DNA from: JBNJGT01 sp046496745
GTDB lineage: Archaea > Nanobdellota > Nanobdellia > Woesearchaeales > JACJVW01
Direction: 5' to 3'
DNA length: 5,967 nt
Assembly: GCA_046496745.1 (NCBI GenBank)
Contig: JAWOGQ010000043.1
Span: 1-5,967 of the forward strand
Shown here piece by piece: positions 1 through 5,201 of this stretch (the stretch's first letter is position 1; every line of letters begins with the position of its first letter). The translations under genes and the position numbers were made by a program. Below the pieces are notes generated by a model. That model worked only from the letters and a program-made list of their open reading frames with translations. It searched no databases and was not told the DNA's origin.

Positions 1-57
1 AAGAAAGGTGGATCTTATATTCCCATCCTTGAGAACTGTGATGAACAGGTGATATAA
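1..57 (+). CDS. C-terminal tail of an unidentified upstream gene (partial)
   Basis: Frame 1 is open from the window edge to a TAA at 55-57 and would encode an 18-residue C-terminus ending ENCDEQVI. The other two plus frames stop earlier, with TGA at 50-52 and near 32. The stop lies one base before the ATG of the next gene, whose Shine-Dalgarno sequence sits inside this tail, which is the normal arrangement for two cistrons of one operon. The fragment is too short to assign a family. It is supported only by the open frame and its fit with the downstream gene. Confidence 0.5.
   Translation, partial: KKGGSYIPILENCDEQVI
47..53 (+). promoter_or_regulatory. Shine-Dalgarno site for the gene at 59
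   Basis: AGGTGAT matches the complement of the archaeal 16S rRNA 3' end (AGGAGGTGAT) and lies 5 nt before the ATG at 59. It fixes that start and implies the gene is translated from a transcript that begins upstream, so it is an internal cistron. Confidence 0.75.
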
Positions 58-58
58 A

Positions 59-469
59 ATGAGAATAGGTATAATCGGATCAATGCAATTTACAGAAAAG
101 ATGCTTGAAGTGCGAAATACATTGCGTGAACAAGGGCATGATGCATTCGTAACTGACCTTCATGCGGCAATGATCGGCAAGAATGATGAAGAGATCGAGG
201 AGATCAAGATACATCAGAAGAACAATATGGATGCTATCCGTGAATTCTGGAACGCGATGCAGGGTGCTGATGCTGTGCTTGTCCTGAACTATGACAAGAA
301 CGGGATCAAAAATTATGTTGGCGGTAATACTCTTATGGAGATTGGTTTTGCCCATGTCCTGAACCAGAAGATATACCTATTGAATCCTATTCCCGAGATG
401 CCTTATTGCAAGAGTGAGATTTATGCAATGAAACCGATAATCCTGAATGGAGACCTGAGTAAGATATAG
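59..469 (+). CDS. Nucleoside 2-deoxyribosyltransferase-like protein (136 aa)
   Basis: A small soluble protein with the look of the nucleoside 2-deoxyribosyltransferase/Rossmann-like fold. It begins with a hydrophobic strand ending in a small-residue turn (IGIIGSMQF, residues 3-11). It then has a helical middle rich in E and K, a central AD-AVLVLNYDK strand (70-80) and the motif GGNTLMEIGFAH (88-99). Glu94 there sits where the catalytic glutamate of that family usually lies (G..-x-E-x-G-x-A). A conserved-looking tail follows, with a hydrophobic strand, NPIPE and a terminal GDL. True 2-deoxyribosyltransferases exchange bases on deoxynucleosides; related proteins cleave N-glycosidic bonds or have no known activity. 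The fold is fairly clear but the substrate is not, and I cannot say it is an active enzyme. The ATG at 59 is supported by the AGGTGAT site. It is probably co-transcribed with the truncated gene before it. Confidence 0.7.
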   Translation: MRIGIIGSMQFTEKMLEVRNTLREQGHDAFVTDLHAAMIGKNDEEIEEIKIHQKNNMDAIREFWNAMQGADAVLVLNYDKNGIKNYVGGNTLMEIGFAHVLNQKIYLLNPIPEMPYCKSEIYAMKPIILNGDLSKI

Positions 470-514
470 CTTGTATAAGATTGGTATAGTTACAAAAATC
501 TGCTTTGAATTCAG

Positions 515-545
515 AAAAAAATTATAAAAAATTCCCCCTAAGGGG
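515..545 (-). terminator. Hairpin and T-tract terminator of the csp operon
   Basis: Read on the minus strand after the csp stop codon, a short hairpin (CCCC-TTA-GGGG, 545-535) is followed by T6 (531-526) and T7 (521-515). Poly-T runs are the main archaeal termination signal. The hairpin is symmetric and the plus strand after it is also T-rich (TTGATTCTTTATT), so the element may also end transcripts of the gene at 59. The stem is only 4 bp, so the T-tracts are the stronger evidence. Confidence 0.6.
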
Positions 546-566
546 TTGATTCTTTATTAGAATGAT

Positions 567-758
567 TTATTCCTTGCTAACGTTGACTGCTTTTGGACCT
601 CTGTTGCCTTCTTCGACTTCGAAGTCAACAGCATCATTATCTTGCAAAGTTACTCCTTCTTTGAGACCTGTCAGGTGCACAAAATATTCTTTTCCATCTT
701 CGCCGGCTATAAAGCCAAATCCTTTCATATCGTTGAAAAATTTTACGTTTCCTTTCAT
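567..758 (-). CDS. csp: Cold-shock-domain protein (63 aa)
   Basis: A complete CspA-type cold-shock domain: a single five-strand OB-fold that binds single-stranded RNA or DNA and melts RNA secondary structure. It opens with MKGNVKFFND, has the RNP1 motif KGFGFI at residues 12-17 and an RNP2 motif YFVHL at 25-29 (usually VFVHF), and ends with the family's GPKAVNV strand. At 63 residues it is slightly shorter than the usual 65-70. The ATG is fixed by GGAGG seven bases upstream. The protein is acidic in its second half, as is usual in this family. It follows the zinc-ribbon gene by 15 nt and should be its co-transcribed second cistron; the T-tract at 515-531 ends the unit. Cold-shock-domain proteins are patchily distributed in archaea. 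Whether this one is cold-induced cannot be told from the sequence. Confidence 0.95.
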   Translation of the reverse strand: MKGNVKFFNDMKGFGFIAGEDGKEYFVHLTGLKEGVTLQDNDAVDFEVEEGNRGPKAVNVSKE

Positions 759-765
759 TTTACTT

Positions 766-770
766 CCTCC
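766..770 (-). promoter_or_regulatory. Shine-Dalgarno site of csp
   Basis: GGAGG on the minus strand, with seven bases before the csp ATG. It fills the 15-nt gap between the zinc-ribbon stop and csp, which supports csp being translated as a downstream cistron of a shared mRNA. Confidence 0.85.
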
Positions 771-773
771 ATT

Positions 774-920
774 TCAACGTCTAAACCGCTTCCTTGTCGC
801 CTCTATGTCACATGAACCGCAATCCTTGCACATCAATATTGTTGTGGTCTTGGATTTCTTTCCATGTGAGTAGTTCCGTCTGCTCTTTATGTTTGTTCCC
901 TTACAGTTTTTGCAATTCAT
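774..920 (-). CDS. Small basic CxxC zinc-ribbon protein (48 aa)
   Basis: A short gene easily missed by length cut-offs. It starts MNCKNCKGTN and has two metal-binding knuckles: CKNC at residues 3-6 and CKDC at 31-34, with a further Cys at 37 (CKDCGSC). About 24 residues separate the pairs, the spacing of a zinc ribbon. The rest is strongly basic (SRRN near 13-16, GKKSK near 20-24, tail RKRFRR), suggesting nucleic-acid or ribosome binding. The only in-frame start after an upstream TAG is the ATG at 920-918; a later Met (residue 30) would lose the first knuckle. The Shine-Dalgarno signal is weak (GGGGT about 7 nt before the ATG). Its TGA lies 15 nt before csp, so the two probably form an operon. 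I recognise the fold type but not a named family. The cysteine pattern and operon position make a chance ORF unlikely. Confidence 0.75.
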   Translation of the reverse strand: MNCKNCKGTNIKSRRNYSHGKKSKTTTILMCKDCGSCDIEATRKRFRR

Positions 921-1006
921 CTTGTAACCCCGAGGAGCCTACGCATCCCGGAATTCATCTCTAAGAGAACATGGGTCTTAACGTGAAACAGCTTTTCCTC
1001 TCATTG

Positions 1007-1014
1007 TTTATAAT
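1007..1014 (-). promoter_or_regulatory. Candidate TATA box for the zinc-ribbon/csp operon
   Basis: ATTATAAA on the minus strand is a good archaeal TATA-like element. Transcription would start near 984, giving a leader of about 64 nt before the zinc-ribbon ATG; no TATA box lies at the leaderless distance (near 946). The inverse reading, TTTATAAT, could also serve the plus strand with a start near 1037. The box overlaps the inverted repeat at 1011-1028, which suggests control by a DNA-binding protein. Confidence 0.4.
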
Positions 1015-1028
1015 CAGATTTCTGATTA
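1011..1028. repeat. Perfect inverted repeat, candidate operator
   Basis: TAATCAG (1011-1017), spacer ATTT, then CTGATTA (1022-1028): seven perfect base pairs of dyad symmetry in the divergent region between the zinc-ribbon gene and the peptidase gene. It overlaps the minus-strand TATA box at 1007-1014. A dimeric repressor bound here could block TBP/TFB access. A hairpin in RNA is possible but would be AT-rich and weak, so an operator is the better reading. Confidence 0.45.
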
Positions 1029-1077
1029 CATTAGAGGGCAATATCTCTCTCTTTTTAAAACCTTGCATTCGAAATGA

Positions 1078-1085
1078 TTAAATAT
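1078..1085 (+). promoter_or_regulatory. TATA box and BRE for the S66 peptidase gene
   Basis: TTAAATAT is centred about 25.5 nt before the ATG at 1107 and is preceded by CGAAATGA (1070-1077), which resembles a TFB-recognition element. This predicts a leaderless mRNA starting at 1107. A second TATA-like block, TTTTAAAA at 1053-1060, would start transcription near 1083. Both make the upstream ATG at 1074 an unlikely start. Confidence 0.5.
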
Positions 1086-1106
1086 CTCCACTTTGCTCAT
1101 AAAAGC

Positions 1107-2042
1107 ATGCTAACCTTACTTAATGAAGGGGACACTATCGGCATTGTATCTCCTTCTAATATCATGACAGACTACAAAAAAGGCCTTCTGGACAATACTA
1201 TACAAATAATAGAAAAGATGGGCCTTAAGGTAAAGTTAGGGGAGCATGCCAGAAGCATAGATAAGTATGGGGTTTCTGCGGGTGAGCCAAAAGAGAGGGC
1301 TTCAGACATAAATCAAATGTTTCTTGATCCATCTATCAAAGCAATCTGGTGCGCACAAGGAGGAGATACAGCAAACCAGGTGCTTGAGTTGCTGGACTAT
1401 GAGGCAATCAGAAATAATCCAAAGATATTCATCGGGCTTTCAGATAACACAACATTGCTTAATGGAATCCACAAAAAGACAGGGCTTGTTACCTTTCATG
1501 GCCCTGATGCAAAGGCTGGTAAAACTGATGAATACTTTGATTCAGAATATAGCCATGAGGAGTTCAGAAGAAGATTCATGGAAGGAAGCAAAAGCATAGG
1601 AGAGCGTGATTCTAAGGTCATCAGACCTGGGAAGGCTAAAGGAATAATTCTTGGAGGGAATCTTCGGTGCCTGTTGAAACTTGCAGGGACGGATTATATG
1701 CCTGACTTTACAGGTGCAGTTTTACTTTTGGAAGCTTATAGCTCAGACATCAAATCAACACTCTTTCTACTGACGCAGATGCGGCAGATGGGAATCTTTG
1801 ATAAGATTGCAGGAATTGTAACAGGTCATATCTATGGGATGGATACAGAGAAGCAATATGATAGGGAAGGGAATCGTATTCGTTTCGAGGATATCCTTTT
1901 AGACATAACATCTGATTATAGTCTCCCTATACTCAAGCTGGATGCATTCGGGCATAAGTGCCCGAGCACGTTTCTTCCGATAGGGGCAATGGCTGAACTT
2001 GATTCTGGGTTCAGGCTCACAGGGTCATTTCATAAAGCTTAA
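1107..2042 (+). CDS. S66 family serine peptidase (LD-carboxypeptidase-like)
   Basis: Residues are numbered from the ATG at 1107 (311 aa). The protein starts with the family's N-terminal strand EGDTIGIVSPS and contains AQGGDTANQVLELLDY near 83-98. IGLSDNT holds the nucleophile Ser112 (the GYSD position), LLLEAYSSD the Glu209, and DAFGHKCPSTFLPIG the His283. The Ser-Glu-His triad is therefore intact. S66 enzymes are cytoplasmic; they cut L,D-peptide bonds in murein peptides (LdcA) or acyl-sulfamoyl adenylates (MccF). The stretch before GGN (about residues 160-176) is short and lacks the tryptophan-bearing loop of MccF, so microcin immunity is not supported. No signal peptide is seen. An in-frame ATG at 1074 would add 11 residues (MIKYLHFAHKS) that the family lacks and lies upstream of both predicted transcription starts. 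htpX follows 25 nt later. The natural substrate is unknown. Confidence 0.88.
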   Translation: MLTLLNEGDTIGIVSPSNIMTDYKKGLLDNTIQIIEKMGLKVKLGEHARSIDKYGVSAGEPKERASDINQMFLDPSIKAIWCAQGGDTANQVLELLDYEAIRNNPKIFIGLSDNTTLLNGIHKKTGLVTFHGPDAKAGKTDEYFDSEYSHEEFRRRFMEGSKSIGERDSKVIRPGKAKGIILGGNLRCLLKLAGTDYMPDFTGAVLLLEAYSSDIKSTLFLLTQMRQMGIFDKIAGIVTGHIYGMDTEKQYDREGNRIRFEDILLDITSDYSLPILKLDAFGHKCPSTFLPIGAMAELDSGFRLTGSFHKA

Positions 2043-2046
2043 AAAT
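2039..2046 (+). promoter_or_regulatory. Candidate TATA box for htpX
   Basis: TTAAAAAT overlaps the stop codon of the peptidase gene. It is centred about 25.5 nt before the htpX ATG at 2068 and preceded by the purine-rich ATAAAGC. No Shine-Dalgarno sequence lies before htpX, so an own leaderless transcript is plausible alongside read-through from the peptidase gene. Confidence 0.4.
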
Positions 2047-2067
2047 ACCAAAAAATCCTTGTTGAGC

Positions 2068-2898
2068 ATGAATCAAATAAGAACAGTTTTATTACTCGGT
2101 CTGTTAAGCGGATTGTTGCTCATAGTAGGCCAACTTGTAGGCGGGCCATCCGGGCTGACCATCGCCGTGATACTGGCTGTAGCCATGAATTTTGGGAGCT
2201 ACTGGTTCTCTGACAAGATTGTGCTCAAGATGTATAAGGCACAAAAAGTGGATGAAAGAACTCATCCGCAACTCTATAAGATGGTGCGTGACGTGGCACA
2301 AAGGGCAACCCTGCCCATGCCAAAGGTCTATGTGATACCGAGCCAAAACCCTAACGCTTTTGCCACAGGAAGGAATCCAAAACATGCTGCAGTGGCATTC
2401 ACAAAGGGAATAATGGATCTTTTGGATAAGGAGGAGCTGAAAGGGGTTATTGCCCATGAGATGTCACATGTCCGAAACAGGGATATCCTTATATCATCCA
2501 TCGCTGCAACACTTGCTGCTGTGATTTCCTATGCTGCCATGATGGCAAGGTGGGCAGCCATATTCGGCGGTTTCAGGGATGATGATAATCCGCTGGAATT
2601 TATTGTCCTTGCATTGATGGCACCTATAATTGCTTTCCTGATCCAGATGGGGATTTCAAGAAGCAGGGAGTATCATGCTGATGCAAGCGCAAAGCATATC
2701 CTAAACTCAGGCGAAGGGCTTGCAAGCGCCCTTGGGAAGCTGCATAGCCAAAGCAAGAGGGTGCCTATGGATTTCGGTTCAGAAAGCGGGGCAAGCCTTT
2801 TCATAGTGAATCCTTTCAAAGCAAAAGCCCTGATGAATCTTTTCAGTACACATCCTCCGATTGATGAAAGAATCAGGCGTCTTCGTATGGCTCATTGA
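2068..2898 (+). CDS. htpX: HtpX membrane zinc metalloprotease (M48 family)
   Basis: HtpX is an integral-membrane zinc protease that degrades misfolded membrane proteins. Numbered from the ATG at 2068 (276 aa), there are two N-terminal membrane segments (about 8-24 and 28-47), then the conserved block WFSDKIVLKMYKAQ. NAFATG lies near 96-101 and the zinc motif HEMSH at 130-134. Two further hydrophobic segments follow (about 140-166 and 178-196), then SREYHADASA, whose Glu201 is the expected third zinc ligand. The C-terminus has the family's THPPIDERIRRL. All catalytic residues are present and the length is close to the usual 280-295. An open frame extends back to 1999, but the N-terminus MNQIRTVLLLGLL matches typical HtpX starts, and the longer version would overlap the peptidase gene. 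The gene follows the peptidase by 25 nt. Its last 26 bases overlap the 3' end of hef on the opposite strand. Confidence 0.95.
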   Translation: MNQIRTVLLLGLLSGLLLIVGQLVGGPSGLTIAVILAVAMNFGSYWFSDKIVLKMYKAQKVDERTHPQLYKMVRDVAQRATLPMPKVYVIPSQNPNAFATGRNPKHAAVAFTKGIMDLLDKEELKGVIAHEMSHVRNRDILISSIAATLAAVISYAAMMARWAAIFGGFRDDDNPLEFIVLALMAPIIAFLIQMGISRSREYHADASAKHILNSGEGLASALGKLHSQSKRVPMDFGSESGASLFIVNPFKAKALMNLFSTHPPIDERIRRLRMAH

Positions 2899-5062
2899 AA
2901 AGATCTGATATCTTCTTTGCTATAACAGGACCTACTTTATTTACTTTCTTCAGTTCATCCTCGGAAGCATTGGCAATGTTTCTGATGGTTGAGAAATGGG
3001 TAAGGAGGTCTTTTGCAAGCAAACCACCTACTCCGGGAAGGGAAGAGACGAGATGTTCCTGCTGTTCTTTTGGAGTGAGGGGCTTGCGGTCAGCTGAAGG
3101 GGTAAAATCAGAAGATTCTGCCTGTTCGCGTTTTGCTACTATGAAAAGGAGGTCTGCGGTCTCCTGGCTTGTCCTGGTATAGAGAACAGGAATGCCAAAA
3201 CTTACAGTGATTGTTGCGAGCATACCTTTGATTGCATTAGGATGGACGTTCCTGAGTGAATAAATGTCCTGATTACCTTCTACAATAATAAGAGGTCTGG
3301 AAAAACTGTTTCTTAAGTCCTTGACTTGAGAGAGAAGCCTGCCATCCACTATTGAATCAACAAAATCAGGAGCGGTCTTGTACTCTATACCTACTCTTTG
3401 TGATAGAACGTAATCTGCAATCTCGAGCTTTTCAAGCTGCATCTTTGTGCCGCTGTCAATCAGATTCTTGATGACTGGAGAGCCTTTCTCACGATAATCG
3501 GCAACAATCTTTACATTGTCTTTCACGTATTCAGCAAGGCTTTCCTGGGGCTTGAAATTCATGTTCTTCTTCAGATCTTTCAGGGCGCTGTACATTCGCT
3601 TCTCCTTGTGCTTCGTGGACCAGCGATAGGTTACATCCCTTGTGTTCTTTGCTATGAGAACATAGACAGAACCCTTCTCCTGCCTGCCTGTCCTGCCCCT
3701 GCGCTGCACATGACGGATTACTGAGGGAACAGGCTCAAAGAAAATAACCTGGTCAACCTTTGGGATGTCAAGGCCTTCCTCTCCTACAGAGGTCATCACT
3801 ATGGTATTGAATTTCCCTTCCCTAAATTCATCCAGCATCTCAATCTGTTTTTTTTGGGAGAGGCCAGTTCCTGCTTTTTTCTGCTGACCAACAAAGACCT
3901 GAGGGATTATCCCTTCAACTTCCGAGAGTGCCTCGGAGACCTGTTTTGCGGTGTCCCTGTACTGGGTGAATACTATAAGCTTCGCTTTTGGATTTTGCCG
4001 GAGGAGAGAAATTGTCAGGTTCTTCAATTCAGCAAACTTGGGGTGCTCAATGCCATCCTCTATAAGGCTTTCCACAAGAATATAAGCAGACTTCCAGTTA
4101 CCATCACGAGCCAGATTCTGGACTGCTTTCACTTTTGTGGACCTTGCTTCTTTCATCAGACGGTCCATATAACTATAAAGGGATTTGACACCCTGGGATT
4201 CCAGGAGTTCGACTGCATGATAGATTTTCATGGCTTCTGCCACGAGGGAGAGGGACCTTAAGATGGGAAAATCCTTGTTTCCCTGGTTCATCTCACCGAC
4301 CAAATGACCCTGAACACCCAGTAGCTCTCGTTTTGAGATATTCTGGACCGAGTTGATGAAGCCGTTTTCCTTTATAAGCGAAAGCTTGTCTTTCAGAGCA
4401 GTCTCAAGGTATAGCTTGCAGTCAAGAAATCTTTTGGGAAGGTCCACTTCCCGATAGGAGATGTCAATCTCCTGAACATAGGGTTTCACATCCTCATCAT
4501 CATAGGTACGGATCTCGATATCCTCAATATGAAGGTTCTCACATACCTCTTTTATCTTCTCCTGGTCGCCTCCAGGGGAGGCAGTGAGGGCAAGGATGCG
4601 TGGATAACGGGCTGTACGTGTGTACATCTTTGCAATCCAAACATAGGCGTAATCCCCCACAGCACGGTGAGCCTCATCAACACCAAGCAAAGAGACATCC
4701 TTTAGGTCGATGCGACTGGAGATTATGTCGTTTTCCAGTCCCTGGGGTGTACTAAAGATTATATTTGCTTCCTGCCATAGTTCTGAACGCTTTTTAGGAG
4801 AGATATTACCTGTGAATATTGCCATGTTTTCTTCAGGCATGTCAAAATTCTCTTTGAACACATCGTAATATTGATGAATCAAAGGGCGGGTAGGACCGAT
4901 GAAAAGGATTTTTGAGCCAGGGTATTGCTTGAGCCTTTGTGCTGCAACCATAAGGAAGACATTTGTTTTTCCCAGCCCTGTGGGAAGGACTACCAAGGTG
5001 TTTTTTAAGGCGCAGGTAGAAAAGATGGTCTCCTGGTAGAGACGAGGGGTGAAATTGATCAT
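2873..5062 (-). CDS. hef: Hef-type helicase-nuclease (FANCM/XPF family)
   Basis: Hef remodels and cuts stalled-fork and branched DNA in archaea. The 729 residues contain a complete superfamily 2 helicase. Motif I is PTGLGKT (27-33), Ia GPTRPLIHQ (56-64), II DEAH (129-132) and III TASPG (160-164). Motif IV is IVFTQYRDT (363-371), V TSVGEEGLDIP (424-434) and VI QRRGRTGR (453-460). A helical insert at about 200-350 matches the Hef/FANCM thumb. An XPF-type nuclease domain spans about 518-645, with ADYRE (521-525), DGRL (573-576) and HPNAIKG (607-613). A tandem helix-hairpin-helix region covers 668-722 (LPGVGG, VNKVGPVIAKKI). The usual nuclease signature GDY...ERKxxxD reads ADY...EYKTAPD here (549-566): the acidic residues and lysine remain but Arg is Tyr and Gly is Ala. 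Length fits the family (about 750). The ATG at 5062 lies 26.5 nt from a TATA box, so the mRNA is probably leaderless. The 3' end overlaps htpX. Confidence 0.95.
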   Translation of the reverse strand: MINFTPRLYQETIFSTCALKNTLVVLPTGLGKTNVFLMVAAQRLKQYPGSKILFIGPTRPLIHQYYDVFKENFDMPEENMAIFTGNISPKKRSELWQEANIIFSTPQGLENDIISSRIDLKDVSLLGVDEAHRAVGDYAYVWIAKMYTRTARYPRILALTASPGGDQEKIKEVCENLHIEDIEIRTYDDEDVKPYVQEIDISYREVDLPKRFLDCKLYLETALKDKLSLIKENGFINSVQNISKRELLGVQGHLVGEMNQGNKDFPILRSLSLVAEAMKIYHAVELLESQGVKSLYSYMDRLMKEARSTKVKAVQNLARDGNWKSAYILVESLIEDGIEHPKFAELKNLTISLLRQNPKAKLIVFTQYRDTAKQVSEALSEVEGIIPQVFVGQQKKAGTGLSQKKQIEMLDEFREGKFNTIVMTSVGEEGLDIPKVDQVIFFEPVPSVIRHVQRRGRTGRQEKGSVYVLIAKNTRDVTYRWSTKHKEKRMYSALKDLKKNMNFKPQESLAEYVKDNVKIVADYREKGSPVIKNLIDSGTKMQLEKLEIADYVLSQRVGIEYKTAPDFVDSIVDGRLLSQVKDLRNSFSRPLIIVEGNQDIYSLRNVHPNAIKGMLATITVSFGIPVLYTRTSQETADLLFIVAKREQAESSDFTPSADRKPLTPKEQQEHLVSSLPGVGGLLAKDLLTHFSTIRNIANASEDELKKVNKVGPVIAKKISDLFNEPYEDA

Positions 5063-5084
5063 TGGATGCAGGAGGTATCTTTTT

Positions 5085-5092
5085 TTTATATA
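5085..5092 (-). promoter_or_regulatory. TATA box of hef
   Basis: TATATAAA on the minus strand is followed by an A-run and centred about 26.5 nt before the hef ATG at 5062. Transcription would therefore begin at or next to the start codon. No Shine-Dalgarno sequence precedes the ATG, which agrees with a leaderless mRNA. Confidence 0.7.
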
Positions 5093-5171
5093 GGTTGCGT
5101 GTCAATGTCCTATGGAAAAAGGTAGAAAAGGAGCACCCCTATAAAGATACTACTGAAAGGTTGCAAAAAAG

Positions 5172-5179
5172 TTTATAAA
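5172..5179 (+). promoter_or_regulatory. TATA box and BRE of the macrodomain gene
   Basis: TTTATAAA is preceded by CAAAAAAG (5164-5171), a purine-rich TFB-recognition-like element, and centred about 26.5 nt before the ATG at 5202. This is the clearest archaeal promoter in the window and predicts a leaderless mRNA. It also decides the start of the macrodomain gene, since an in-frame TTG at 5196 would lie upstream of the transcription start. Confidence 0.75.
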
Positions 5180-5201
5180 TAGATAAGTTTTCTTTTTGAA
5201 A

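Noticed and set aside
562..873. 103-residue plus-strand open frame (begins MIYSLLTLTAFGPLL)
   Set aside because: It lies antisense to the clear cold-shock gene and the zinc-ribbon gene, has no ribosome site and shows no family features.
958..968. Small palindrome TCTCTAAGAGA
   Set aside because: Arms are only five bases with a one-base centre, it is unrelated to a T-tract or TATA box, and it is of a size expected by chance.
1074..1106. Upstream ATG for the S66 peptidase
   Set aside because: It adds 11 residues before the conserved GDTIGIVSPS start, falls inside the predicted TFB element and lies before the likely transcription start.
1107..2042. Microcin C immunity protein (MccF)
   Set aside because: The S66 triad fits, but the long tryptophan-bearing loop that holds the nucleotide in MccF is absent.
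1999..2067. Longer N-terminus for HtpX
   Set aside because: It would overlap the peptidase gene by 44 bases and add a non-conserved 23 residues before the typical MNQIRTVLLLG start.
3854..4261. 135-residue plus-strand open frame, with similar ones at 2895-3182 (+), 4842-5105 (-), 2104-2457 (-), 80-355 (-) and 1324-1599 (+)
   Set aside because: All sit inside or opposite well-supported genes in another frame, with low-complexity or unrecognisable products.
5070..5076. Perfect plus-strand AGGAGGT
   Set aside because: It lies in the hef promoter region on the opposite strand, and the only following ATG (5105) opens a six-codon frame. It is probably coincidental.
5139..5146. Second TATA-like CTATAAAG upstream of the macrodomain gene
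   Set aside because: It would start transcription near 5170, inside the stronger TTTATAAA promoter. The leaderless spacing of the latter is a better fit.
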